Shown here in pieces: positions 35,919 to 44,358 of a DNA stretch of 64,000 bases. Position 1 is the stretch's first letter; each line of letters starts with the position of its first letter. The notes beneath the pieces are model-generated. The model did no database searches, was not told the DNA's origin, and saw nothing but the letters and a program-made list of their open reading frames with translations. Position numbers and translations under genes: made by a program. The DNA comes from Tistrella bauzanensis (GTDB taxonomy: Bacteria > Pseudomonadota > Alphaproteobacteria > Tistrellales > Tistrellaceae), in assembly GCF_014636235.1 (NCBI RefSeq), contig NZ_BMDZ01000013.1, positions 32,252 to 96,251 of the forward strand, given 5' to 3'.

Positions 35919-36551
35919 TCAGCTGTCGCGGTTGCGGGTCAGCGCCTCGATCTGCTTCTGAAGATCGTTCAGGCGGTCGGCCAGCAGCTTGATGTCCTCG
36001 CCACCGCCGGATGCGGCGGCGGCCGGTGGGGGTGGCGGCGCGGCCGGACGTTCGTCACCGGCCATGGCACTGCCATCGGGCATGCGCAGACCGCCGGCGA
36101 ACATCCGCATCGCCTGCTCCATCATCTGCAGGTTCTGCTTGCTCATCTCCTCGATCGAGGGGAAGGGGAATATGGGGCCGAAGGTCCGGCGCACCTGTTC
36201 CTGATTGCGGGCCAGCGCTTCCATCGACATTTCCAGATAGCGCGGCACGAAAGACTGCATGCTGTCGCCATAGAAGGAAATCAGTTGCCGCAGGAAGCCG
36301 GTCGGCAGCAGGCTGCGACCCTTGCCCTCTTCTTCAACGATGATCTGCGTCAGCACCTGATGGGTGATGTCGTCACCGGTCTTGGCGTCATTGACAATGA
36401 AGTCGACATCGTCCTTCACCATCTGCGACAGATGGTCCAGGGTGACGTAGCTGCTGGTTGCCGTATTGTACAGTCGCCGGTTTGCGTACTTCTTGATCTT
36501 GACCTTGACCTTCTCGGTCCGCCCGGCGCTCGCTTCCGACTTCTCGGTCAT
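35919..36551 (-). CDS. phaR: Polyhydroxyalkanoate synthesis repressor PhaR
   Basis: Transcriptional repressor that binds PHA granules and, when granules are absent, represses phasin and its own gene. It has 210 residues. The N-terminal DNA-binding domain has IKKYANRRLYNTATSSYVTLDHL, the family signature; the accumulation-regulator domain has TRQIIVEEE-like ITHQVLTQIIVEEE and LISFYGDSMQSFVPRYLE. The C-terminus is a Pro/Ala stretch and a coiled coil (DRLNDLQKQIEAL). The ATG at 36551 (MTEKSE) has GGGGAGAG upstream and is preferred to one 15 bases earlier. It is divergent from the PHA synthase genes. Confidence 0.95.
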   Translation of the reverse strand: MTEKSEASAGRTEKVKVKIKKYANRRLYNTATSSYVTLDHLSQMVKDDVDFIVNDAKTGDDITHQVLTQIIVEEEGKGRSLLPTGFLRQLISFYGDSMQSFVPRYLEMSMEALARNQEQVRRTFGPIFPFPSIEEMSKQNLQMMEQAMRMFAGGLRMPDGSAMAGDERPAAPPPPPAAAASGGGEDIKLLADRLNDLQKQIEALTRNRDS

Positions 36552-36932
36552 TCTCTCCCCGCGCATTTATCGGGCGAAGCAGGGCGATCAAGCGCGCCTC
36601 TCTCCACCATTGACGATCCCACGCCTTCCGTCCGGTGCTCACCACGGCGGCCGATCATGTCCGCCGCCGACGGTTCCACCCGCCCGATGGGCCGGGCTCC
36701 GGAGACATCTGCCAAGGGACCGGGCCGGCTGCCGTCCAGCGCCGACCGGGTGCCACGCCCCCGAACCTGCCCATGTTGCATGGCAATAGAGGCAAGGAAC
36801 GCAGCATGGGTCATTAGATCACAGGGTTGATCCGCACCGCAACAAATCGGCGGTGACGCGTGCCGGCGACATCACGCCGCAAGGCCCCGGGCGGCGCTTT
36901 CATACGGCGATGTTGACCGGTATAGTGGCGCC
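36552..36932. other. phaR / phaC divergent intergenic region
   Basis: 381 bases with no supported gene. It should hold the phaR promoter (leftward) and that of the synthase operon. At 36921-36926 TATAGT is seven bases before the ATG at 36933, so initiation would fall on the ATG itself (leaderless). I saw no clear palindromic PhaR site. Confidence 0.5.
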
Positions 36933-37406
36933 ATGTCGATGCCCCCTGACATACCGGCAACCGCCGCCGCCTTTCTCGACCTCTGGGAACGCCAGGCGTC
37001 GGCGATGGTGACCGACATCAATCTCGTCAAGGCGATCGATGCCGCGGCGGCTGCCGCCCGCACCGGCGCCACCCGCTCAGCAGACCCGTCGAGGACATCT
37101 CCCGCCGATGAGCCGAGCCGCCAGCACGACGGACGACCAGCCAGCCCCGTCGCCGGAAAAGCCCGCAAGCCGCGCCGTCAGGCGCAAGCCCGCGGCCGCG
37201 ACACCGGACGGCCCGACCCCACAGGCGGCGGCGACGCGCCCGCAGCGCCGGGGGCCGCGGCCGATGCATTATCATCTGGGGATGACCAGCGCCTTGTTGA
37301 CGAGCTCCGTCGCGGCCTTGCCGATGCTGCGCGACGGCTCGCTGCCCTGGGCGCCGCACCTGGCGGAGCGGGGAGCCCATCTGACCCAGGTGATGCAGGG
37401 GCTTGA
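36933..37406 (+). CDS. Small ORF ahead of the PHA synthase gene, overlapping it
   Basis: Opens MSMPPDIPATAAAF then LDLWERQASAMVTDINLVKAID, an amphipathic start recalling phasin/PhaE-like segments; I do not recognise a defined family. For about the first 50-60 codons third positions are strongly G/C as in real genes; after about 37100 this frame loses that bias and the phaC frame (one base shifted) gains it. So either this is a short coupled protein whose tail overlaps phaC by chance, or one gene is split by a frameshift near 37090-37110. The frame stays open to 37406. The first third is probably translated; the full 157 residues are doubtful. Confidence 0.4.
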   Translation: MSMPPDIPATAAAFLDLWERQASAMVTDINLVKAIDAAAAAARTGATRSADPSRTSPADEPSRQHDGRPASPVAGKARKPRRQAQARGRDTGRPDPTGGGDAPAAPGAAADALSSGDDQRLVDELRRGLADAARRLAALGAAPGGAGSPSDPGDAGA

Positions 37407-38592
37407 ACCCGCGATCATCGGCGGCTACGTCGCCGCCGAGGCCAAGCGCCGCCTGGAAGCGCTGCTCGCCGGCGTCGCCCGCTATCGCGACCACCCTTAT
37501 GTCCGCGACCTGCCCGATCCACCGGTGATCTGGCAGGAGGGGGCGACCCGCCTGCTCGATTACGGCGCCGCCGATCCGGCCGGCTTCACGCCGGGCGAGG
37601 ATGGCATCCGTGGCGAGGGCCGGGTGGCGCTGTTCGTGCCATCGCTGGTCAACCGCCATTATGTGATGGATCTGTCGCGCCGGCGCAGCCTCATGCGCTG
37701 GCTGTCGGTGCGGGGCTTCCGGCCCTTGCTGGTCGATTGGGGCGTGCCCGAAGGCGCCGAACTCGACCTTGCGGTCGAGGATTACGTGGCCAGTCGCCTG
37801 GGCCGGATGATCGCGCTCGCCAACACCCTGGCGGGCGGGCCGGTGCCGGTGGTGGGGTATTGCATGGGGGGGCTGCTCACCATCGCCGGCGTCCAGCTTG
37901 CCCGCAATGCCGTCTCACGCATGGCGCTGATGGCGACGCCCTGGGATTTCGCCGCCGGCGACACCGCCGAACGCCGGCTGATCCGGGTGCTGGGCCGGTC
38001 GATGCTGAAAACCGTGGAACAGACCGGATCGATGCCGGTCGACATGCTCCAGATCCTGTTCGTGGCGACCGACCCTGCGATGGTGCCACGAAAATTCCGC
38101 GATTTCGCCGCCCTCGATCCGGCATCGACCGCCGCCTGTGATTTCGTGGCGCTGGAAGACTGGTTGAACGATGGCGTGCCGCTGGCAGGGCCGGTCGCCC
38201 GCACCGTGGTGCATGACTGGTATGGCACCAACCAGCCGGCCGATGGCAAATGGCGGGTCGATGGCCAGATCATCGATCCGGCGGCGCTGGGCGACATGCC
38301 GGTGCTGATCGCGGTGCCGGAACGCGACCGGATCGTGCCGCCGCCCACCGCCGCCGCCCTGGCCGAGCGCCTGCCCCGGGCCCGGCTGATCCGGCCGGCG
38401 GCGGGCCATATCGGCATGATGGTCGGCAGCCGCTCCGCGCGCGAATTGTGGGAGCCGCTCGCGCACTGGCTGCGCGAGGAACCGGTGCCGGCTCCGGCCG
38501 CCCCGGGTGGCGCCCCACGCCGCCGCGCCACCCGGGCGAAGGCGGCCACCCCCGCCAAAAGTCGTAGCCCGCGACCAGCCGCCACGCTTTAA
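37108..38592 (+). CDS. phaC: PHA synthase-like alpha/beta hydrolase (PhaC family)
   Basis: Cytoplasmic PhaC-family protein that would polymerise (R)-3-hydroxyacyl-CoA into granules, about 494 residues from the ATG at 37108. The lipase-like box is GYCMGG with the nucleophile Cys252, the PHA-synthase form of the usual Ser box. The other triad members are likely Asp in PERDRIVPP and His in AAGHIGMMVG; VDWGVPEG and DWYGTNQPADG are also family motifs. The N-terminal 50 residues and the C-terminal 35 are basic and low in complexity. The start is uncertain: 37108, 37264 (MHYHLGM) or a fusion with the preceding frame. A role as PHA depolymerase or other hydrolase is less likely given the Cys. Confidence 0.82.
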   Translation: MSRAASTTDDQPAPSPEKPASRAVRRKPAAATPDGPTPQAAATRPQRRGPRPMHYHLGMTSALLTSSVAALPMLRDGSLPWAPHLAERGAHLTQVMQGLEPAIIGGYVAAEAKRRLEALLAGVARYRDHPYVRDLPDPPVIWQEGATRLLDYGAADPAGFTPGEDGIRGEGRVALFVPSLVNRHYVMDLSRRRSLMRWLSVRGFRPLLVDWGVPEGAELDLAVEDYVASRLGRMIALANTLAGGPVPVVGYCMGGLLTIAGVQLARNAVSRMALMATPWDFAAGDTAERRLIRVLGRSMLKTVEQTGSMPVDMLQILFVATDPAMVPRKFRDFAALDPASTAACDFVALEDWLNDGVPLAGPVARTVVHDWYGTNQPADGKWRVDGQIIDPAALGDMPVLIAVPERDRIVPPPTAAALAERLPRARLIRPAAGHIGMMVGSRSARELWEPLAHWLREEPVPAPAAPGGAPRRRATRAKAATPAKSRSPRPAATL

Positions 38593-38724
38593 CGGCGAGA
38601 AATCGTCGCTATAGTAAGTACCGACACGGATCTGGCCAGCCGGCTTCGGCTGACCGCATCCTGTGCCGTGCACGCGCGCCCTGCGCGCCACCAAGCCGCG
38701 CGACCGAACAGGAGATCTTCGTCC

Positions 38725-39897
38725 ATGACCGACGCCGTCATCGTCGCCGCCGCCCGCACGCCGGTTGGCGCATTCAACGGCGCCCTCGCGCCGCTCTCCG
38801 CCGCCGAACTCGGCACCATCGCCATCCGCGGCGCACTTAAGCGTGCCGGTGTTGATGCCGCCGATGTGTCGGAAGTGATCATGGGTCAGGTGCTGACCGC
38901 CGCGGTCGGCCAGAACCCGGCACGTCAGGCGGCGCTGCATGCCGGCCTGCCCAACGAGGTGCCGGCCTATACCGTCAACCATGTCTGCGGCTCGGGCCTC
39001 AAGACCATCGCCCTCGCCGCTCAGGCGATCATGACCGGCGACAGCACCATCGTGGTTGCCGGCGGCCAGGAAAGCATGTCGAACGCCCCCCATGCCGCAC
39101 CGCTGCGCCAGGGCAAGAAGATGGGCGACCTGGCCCTGGTCGACACCATGATCAAGGACGGCCTGTGGTGCGCCTTCAACGGCTATCACATGGGCAACAC
39201 CGCCGAGAACGTCGCCAACAAGTGGCAGATCACGCGTGAGGAGCAGGACAACTTCGCCCTCGCCTCGCAGAACAAGGCCGAGGCCGCCATGAAGGCCGGC
39301 CGGTTCAGTGACGAGATCGTCAGCGTCACCATTGCCGGCCGCAAGGGCGATGTGGTGATCGACACCGACGAGTATCCCCGTCATGGCACCACTATCGACA
39401 TGCTGGCCAAGCTGAAGCCGGCCTTCGACAAGGCCGGCACCGTCACCGCCGGCTCGGCATCGGGCATCAATGACGGCGCCGCCGCCATGGTGATCATGAG
39501 TGCTGACGAGGCCGAACGCCGTGGCCTGAAGCCGCTGGCCCGGATCGTGTCGTGGGCGCAGGCCGGCGTCGATCCGGCGATCATGGGCTCGGGCCCGATC
39601 CCGGCGACGCGTGCGGCCCTCGCCAAGGCGGGCTGGACGGTCGACGATCTGGATCTGATCGAGGCCAACGAGGCCTTCGCCGCCCAGGCGCTGGCGGTTG
39701 GCAAGGATCTGGGCTTCGACCCGGAAAAGCTGAACGTCAATGGCGGCGCCATCGCCATCGGTCACCCGATCGGCGCCAGCGGCACCCGCATCCTCACCAC
39801 CCTGCTCTATGAGATGCAGAAGCGCGACGCCCATCGCGGGCTTGCGACCCTGTGCATCGGTGGCGGCCAGGGCATCGCGCTCTGCGTCGAGCGCTGA
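38725..39897 (+). CDS. phaA: Acetyl-CoA C-acetyltransferase (beta-ketothiolase)
   Basis: Condenses two acetyl-CoA to acetoacetyl-CoA, the first step of PHB synthesis (reversible in degradation). It has 390 residues, standard size. The acyl-Cys is Cys88 in [11 protein letters not shown]; His is in [11 protein letters not shown] and the second Cys in LCIGGGQG. The ATG at 38725 has AGGAG upstream. TATAGT at 38610-38615 may be the -10 of its own promoter. It sits between phaC and phaB. Confidence 0.96.
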   Translation: MTDAVIVAAARTPVGAFNGALAPLSAAELGTIAIRGALKRAGVDAADVSEVIMGQVLTAAVGQNPARQAALHAGLPNEVPAYTVNHVCGSGLKTIALAAQAIMTGDSTIVVAGGQESMSNAPHAAPLRQGKKMGDLALVDTMIKDGLWCAFNGYHMGNTAENVANKWQITREEQDNFALASQNKAEAAMKAGRFSDEIVSVTIAGRKGDVVIDTDEYPRHGTTIDMLAKLKPAFDKAGTVTAGSASGINDGAAAMVIMSADEAERRGLKPLARIVSWAQAGVDPAIMGSGPIPATRAALAKAGWTVDDLDLIEANEAFAAQALAVGKDLGFDPEKLNVNGGAIAIGHPIGASGTRILTTLLYEMQKRDAHRGLATLCIGGGQGIALCVER

Positions 39898-40146
39898 TAC
39901 CGGCACCGGCGGGACCGGGCTAACCCCCGGTTTCCTCGGTAGTTTGCAGATTCGTTGACCATGATCATGAAAAAGTCATTTTATTTCGTGATTGGTCTGC
40001 GTAACGTAGCATCGTTTCCCAGGGCGCCGGCGCGTCGGTCATATGGCGATCGACGCGCCGGCGGGGAAGCCGAACATGTCCGCCATCGGGCGGTCATGCG
40101 ATTTGACGCAATCAAAAAGCCTTACAGATCCAGGAGGCCAGGGAAG

Positions 40147-40872
40147 ATGGCACGAGTGGCAATCGTCACCGGCGGCACGCGCGGCATCGGTCGCGCGATT
40201 TCGGAACGCCTGAAGGCGGACGGCTTCACTGTCGCCGCCAATTACGGCGGCAATGATGCCGCGGCACAGGCGTTCTCGTCGGAGACCGGCATCGCCGTCT
40301 ACAAATGGGACGTGGGTGATTTCGACGCCTGCACCGCCGGTGTCGCCAAGGTCGAGGCCGAGCTGGGGCCGGTCGACGTGGTGGTGAACAATGCCGGCAT
40401 CACCCGCGACGCCACCCTGCACAAGATGACCCATGCCCAGTGGGACGAGGTCATCCGCACCGACCTGACCTCGGTGTTCAACATGTCACGACTGGTGATC
40501 GAGGGCATGCGCGCCCGGTCTTATGGCCGGATCATCAATATCAGCTCGATCAACGGCCAGAAGGGCCAGATCGGCCAGACCAATTATTCCGCCGCCAAGG
40601 CCGGCATGATCGGCTTCACCAAGGCGCTGGCCCAGGAAGCCGCATCCAAGGGCATCACCGTCAACGTGATCGCGCCCGGCTATGTTGACACAGAAATGGT
40701 TGCGGCGGTTCCCGAGCCGGTGTTGCAGAAGATTATCGGGACCATTCCGGTCGGCCGGCTTGGCAAGGCCGAGGAGATCGCCCGCACGGTGAGCTTCCTG
40801 GCAGCCGAGGACGCCGGCTTCATCACCGGCGCCACCCTTACCGTCAACGGCGCTCAGTACATCGCCGGCTGA
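40147..40872 (+). CDS. phaB: Acetoacetyl-CoA reductase
   Basis: Short-chain dehydrogenase that reduces acetoacetyl-CoA to (R)-3-hydroxybutyryl-CoA with NADPH, the monomer for PhaC. It has 241 residues. Cofactor motif TGGTRGIG (8-15), NNAG near 81-84, catalytic Ser134 (NISSING) and Tyr147/Lys151 (YSAAK). The ATG at 40147 has AGGAGG upstream; the frame opens earlier, at 39955, through sequence that does not look coding. The 249-base gap after phaA contains an AT-rich stretch (39955-40010) that may hold a separate promoter. Confidence 0.96.
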   Translation: MARVAIVTGGTRGIGRAISERLKADGFTVAANYGGNDAAAQAFSSETGIAVYKWDVGDFDACTAGVAKVEAELGPVDVVVNNAGITRDATLHKMTHAQWDEVIRTDLTSVFNMSRLVIEGMRARSYGRIINISSINGQKGQIGQTNYSAAKAGMIGFTKALAQEAASKGITVNVIAPGYVDTEMVAAVPEPVLQKIIGTIPVGRLGKAEEIARTVSFLAAEDAGFITGATLTVNGAQYIAG

Positions 40873-41003
40873 CCCGCATCCGGGGACGGTCTCCGCGCCG
40901 GCATCGCCATCAGGTGGTGCCGGCGCGGAGAACCACCCCGGCACCTCACGCGGGCCGGCCGGAGGTCAACACCGACATCCCCCGATCCGAGGTGACATCA
41001 CCC

Positions 41004-41762
41004 ATGCTTCGCAGCCGTTCTTCGCGCACCGCCGCGTTCTCCCTCTCTCCCCTGCTGGCCGGCGCCGCCCTGATGGTACTGGCCGTGGCCGCCGCCCCCG
41101 GCAGCGCCCGGGCCGAGCGCGATATTCCCGATGGCGCCACCGTGCTGTCGCTGTCTGAAACCGCCACCACCGTGGTTGCCGCCGATCGTGCCCGCGCCAC
41201 GCTCGCCGCCGAGGAGCGCGGCCCCGATGCCGTCAAGGTTCAGGGCGAGATCAACCGCAAGATCGAGGCGGCATTGAAAGTCGCGCGCGAGGTGTCGGCG
41301 GTGAAGGTCGAAACCGGCGGCTACGGCGTCTATCCGGTCGATCTCGAAGAGGGCAAGGCCCGTGCCTGGAACGGCCGCCAGTCCATCGAGCTCGACAGCG
41401 GCGACATGGTGGCGCTGGCCGATCTGGCCGGGCGTCTTCAGGCCATGGGGCTGGTGTTGCAGGATCTGAACACCTATGTCTCGGACGACCGCGCCCGCGC
41501 CGAAAGCGACCGGCTGACGCTCGACGCCATCCGGCAGATCCGTGCCCGCGCCGATCTGATCGGCCGCGAGATCGGCACCCGCACGGTCAAGATCCGCTCC
41601 ATCGCACCCGGCAGCGGCCCGGGCAATCCACAGCCGATCCCGTTCAAGGTCCAGCGGATGGAAGCCATGTCCGCCAGCGCCGACATGGCCGCCCCCTCGA
41701 TCGAGCCGGGCGAGCGCACGCTGCGTCTCACCGTTCAGGCCGAGCTGCTGCTGGAGCCCTGA
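41004..41762 (+). CDS. Secreted SIMPL-domain protein
   Basis: DUF541/SIMPL family protein of 252 residues, exported to the periplasm or outer membrane. The signal peptide has a hydrophobic core at about 15-33 and cleavage near ARAER (37). Family features are GATVLSLSETATTVV, VKVQGEINRKIEAAL, VKVETGGYGVYPV and a late LRLTVQAELLLEP. Relatives include the E. coli YggE oxidative-stress protein; no enzyme activity is established. The ATG at 41004 follows GAGGTGA at about 40988-40994. It ends just before a hairpin shared with the convergent GST gene. Confidence 0.85.
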   Translation: MLRSRSSRTAAFSLSPLLAGAALMVLAVAAAPGSARAERDIPDGATVLSLSETATTVVAADRARATLAAEERGPDAVKVQGEINRKIEAALKVAREVSAVKVETGGYGVYPVDLEEGKARAWNGRQSIELDSGDMVALADLAGRLQAMGLVLQDLNTYVSDDRARAESDRLTLDAIRQIRARADLIGREIGTRTVKIRSIAPGSGPGNPQPIPFKVQRMEAMSASADMAAPSIEPGERTLRLTVQAELLLEP

Positions 41763-41780
41763 TCGCAGGCCACAGCCGGA

Positions 41781-41826
41781 CATGAAACCGCCGCCCGGGA
41801 CAGACGTCACGGGCGGCGGTTTCATG
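41781..41826. terminator. Hairpin between convergent SIMPL and GST genes
   Basis: CATGAAACCGCCGCCCG (41781-41797) pairs perfectly with CGGGCGGCGGTTTCATG (41810-41826); loop 12 bases. It serves both directions. A 13-bp direct duplication (ACCCGGTGGTTCA twice, 41859-41884) follows, reaching the GST stop codon. Confidence 0.75.
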
Positions 41827-41881
41827 TCTGGCTCAAAGGCGGATGGAGGCGTCGGGATACCCGGTGGTTCAACCCGGTGGT

Positions 41882-42487
41882 TCAGCCCGGCATAGTCGCC
41901 TGCATCGACGGCCGGGCACCGAAGACCGCGAACCACGCCGCCAGCTTCGGCCGGCCATCACGCCAGGCATCGTCTGCGAAGCGGAAATCCATATAGCCCA
42001 GCGCCGCCGCGACCGCCAGCCGGCCCAGGCTGGGGGTGTCGCCCAGAACCGTATCGGCCTCCTGTTCCAGCAGGTCCAGTGTCCGCACCATCTTGGCCTT
42101 CTGGCGGGCATCCCAGCCGGCCCAGCGATAGGGTTCAGGCCGGCGCAGGCGCTCGATCAGCCGGGCGACGCCGGCATCGATCACGCCATGTCCCAGCGCC
42201 GCCAGCCGGCGCTCCGACACCCAGCCGGAATCGTCCTGCGGCACCAGCCGGCTGCCGCCCAGGCTGCGGTCCAGATAGTCGGCGATCAGCAGGCTTTCCA
42301 CCAGCACCCGGCCGTCATCCAGTTCCAGCGCCGGCACCTTCTCAAGCGGGTTCACCGCGGCCAGCCCCGAGGTCTCGGTCCAGGGATCGCTGACCGTGGT
42401 CTCCACCCGGTCGGCGATGTCCAGTTCCAGGATCGCCAGCCGCACGATCCGTGCGAAGGGTGAGGTGGGGGTATAGTACAGCTTCAT
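41882..42487 (-). CDS. Glutathione S-transferase family protein
   Basis: Cytosolic GST fold, 201 residues. The thioredoxin-like N-domain opens MKLYYTPTSPFARIVRLA with SPFAR at the glutathione-activating position; NPLEKVPALEL and the SNAIL-like VESLLIADYLD follow. The helical C-domain has GRLAVAAALGYMDFRF. The subgroup and substrate are not clear. The ATG at 42487 has GGGAGA upstream. Its neighbour is glyoxalase II on the same strand upstream, so a detoxification pair is plausible. Confidence 0.88.
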   Translation of the reverse strand: MKLYYTPTSPFARIVRLAILELDIADRVETTVSDPWTETSGLAAVNPLEKVPALELDDGRVLVESLLIADYLDRSLGGSRLVPQDDSGWVSERRLAALGHGVIDAGVARLIERLRRPEPYRWAGWDARQKAKMVRTLDLLEQEADTVLGDTPSLGRLAVAAALGYMDFRFADDAWRDGRPKLAAWFAVFGARPSMQATMPG

Positions 42488-42583
42488 CGTCCGCGGTCTC
42501 CCGTTCTGGGCTGTTGGGGCGTCTCCCGGACGAAACCCTAGGCGGGTGCGGCCCCCGCCGCAAGCGCCCTCAACCCGCCACGC

Positions 42584-43363
42584 TCACGCCCGGTCCTTGG
42601 CGCTGCGCACCGCCGCGAACACATCCTCGGGCGCCCGCCCGGCCAGCCCCATGGTCGCGGCCAGCACCGGATCGTCGGCGCGCAGGAACGGGTTGGTCAG
42701 CTTCTCGTCGCCCAGCCGCGAGGGCACGGTCGGGATATCGGCCGCGCAGGCGCGGGCGACATCCTCGGCCCGTGCCGCCAGCGCCGGGTTCGACGGATCG
42801 ATGGCCCGGGCGAAGCGGGCATTCGATGCGGTGTACTCATGGGCGCAATAGACCATGGTGTCGTCGGGCAGTTCGCGCAGCTTCAGCAGCGACTGCCACA
42901 TCTGCGGCATCGTGCCCTCGAACACCCGCCCGCAACCCAGCGCGAACAGCGTGTCGCCGCAGAACAACGCGCCATGGCGTTCGAAATGGAAGGCGATATG
43001 GCCGCTGGTATGGCCGGGCACGTCGATCACCCGCGCAATGGCGCCACCCAGGTCATAGCTGTCGTCCTGACCCAGCGCCAGATCAATGCCGGGGATGCGC
43101 GACCGGTCGGCCGCCGGGCCGACGATGGTCAGCCCGTACCGCGCCTTCAGCGCCAGATTGCCGCCGACATGATCGCCATGATGATGGGTGTTCAGAATAT
43201 GGGTGGGGGTGCGGCCCAGCCGGTCCAGCGCCGCCACCACCGGCTCCACCTCGGCCGGGTCGACGATCGCCGTCGCCGTCGGTCCATCGGCGTCGTCGAC
43301 CAGGATCAGGAAGACATAATTGTCCGACAGGCACGCAACGCGTTCGACGGTGAAACGGATCAT
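42584..43363 (-). CDS. gloB: Hydroxyacylglutathione hydrolase (glyoxalase II)
   Basis: Hydrolyses S-lactoylglutathione to lactate and glutathione, the second step of methylglyoxal detoxification. It has 259 residues. The metallo-beta-lactamase motif is THHHGDHVGGN; further metal ligands are in PGHTSGHIAF, FCGDTLFALGCGR and CAHEYTASNARFA. The C-terminal substrate domain has NPFLRADDP. The ATG at 43363 has GAGGA upstream. A divergent methyltransferase gene lies next to it, a common alphaproteobacterial arrangement. Confidence 0.95.
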   Translation of the reverse strand: MIRFTVERVACLSDNYVFLILVDDADGPTATAIVDPAEVEPVVAALDRLGRTPTHILNTHHHGDHVGGNLALKARYGLTIVGPAADRSRIPGIDLALGQDDSYDLGGAIARVIDVPGHTSGHIAFHFERHGALFCGDTLFALGCGRVFEGTMPQMWQSLLKLRELPDDTMVYCAHEYTASNARFARAIDPSNPALAARAEDVARACAADIPTVPSRLGDEKLTNPFLRADDPVLAATMGLAGRAPEDVFAAVRSAKDRA

Positions 43364-43542
43364 CTGGCGGTCCTCAAGCTGGCGATCGGTAGGGTCATTC
43401 TATCACAGACGGCGCTGGTGCGGGGTGCCGCGCTGACCGCCGCCGCGACGCCGCGCCGCGCTTGCAGGCGGCGACCGCCGCCCCCATCTCTGCCCTCGGG
43501 TTCGATCATGAGCCGCGACCGCCCCAGGAGCCGCGACCGCCC

Positions 43543-44358
43543 ATGTGGCATGACATCATCGAGCTGCGGAACTTCTATCAGTCGCGCAGCGGCCGGATCG
43601 CGCAGCGCCTTCTGCGCCGCGATCTGCGGCGGATCTGGCCAAGGGTCGGCCCCGGCGAAACCCTGTTGGGGCTTGGCTATGCCACGCCGTTCCTGCGGCC
43701 GTTTCTGGGCGAGGCGGGGCGCGTGGTCGCGGCGATGCCCGCCCCCCAGGGTGGCCATGTCTGGCCGCCCGAGGGCCCCAATCTGGTGGCGCTGGTCGAG
43801 GAATTCGAACTGCCCTATCCCGACCAGAGCATCGACCGGCTGGTGATGGTGCATGCGCTGGAATTCGCCCCCGCCGCCCAGACCCTGCTGCGCGAATGCT
43901 GGCGAGTGCTGCGGCCCAGCGGCCGGATGGTGGTGGTGGTGCCCAATCGACGGGGCATCTGGGCGCGGGTCGACCGCACGCCTTTCGGCCATGGCAATCC
44001 CTACAGCGCCGGTCAGATCACCCGCCTGCTGCACCGGTCGATGTTCGTGACCGGCACCGCCGAAACCGCGCTGTTCGCGCCGCCGGCCGAACGCGGGCTG
44101 GGTCTGCGGGTCGCCGGGCCACTGGAACGCTTTGGCCGGCGCTGGCTGCCGGCCGTCGGCGGTGTGGTGATCATCGAGGCGCAGAAGCAGGTCTATGCGG
44201 CAACGCCGCCCGGCGGCCGGCGGGTGCCGGCGCGGGTGGCCGTGGCCGGCCGCCTGGCGCCATCCGGCCGCCGCCGCCCGGCCTGGGCGCCGGGTCGCGG
44301 TGTGGCGGGGGTCGCCAGTGCGCCACCGGCCGATGCCGGCGATACCGGGCCCGACTAG
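43543..44358 (+). CDS. SAM-dependent methyltransferase (class I)
   Basis: About 271 residues from the ATG at 43543 (MWHDIIELRNFYQS). The Rossmann start is LLGLGYATPFL; the acidic loop and post-II region are LPYPDQSIDRLVMVHALE, then LRECWRVLRPSGRMVVVVPN, as in ubiquinone/menaquinone-type Methyltransf_11 proteins. The substrate is unknown. The C-terminal 50 residues are basic and Arg/Pro-rich. An 18-bp direct duplication (GAGCCGCGACCGCCCCA and near-copy, 43510-43543) sits at the start region; an earlier start would translate it. Its stop overlaps the dctM end on the other strand. Confidence 0.85.
   Translation: MWHDIIELRNFYQSRSGRIAQRLLRRDLRRIWPRVGPGETLLGLGYATPFLRPFLGEAGRVVAAMPAPQGGHVWPPEGPNLVALVEEFELPYPDQSIDRLVMVHALEFAPAAQTLLRECWRVLRPSGRMVVVVPNRRGIWARVDRTPFGHGNPYSAGQITRLLHRSMFVTGTAETALFAPPAERGLGLRVAGPLERFGRRWLPAVGGVVIIEAQKQVYAATPPGGRRVPARVAVAGRLAPSGRRRPAWAPGRGVAGVASAPPADAGDTGPD

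Noticed and set aside
39955-40146. N-terminal extension of phaB
   Set aside because: The frame is open, but it is AT-rich, lacks coding bias and would add 64 residues foreign to the family; AGGAGG precedes the ATG at 40147.
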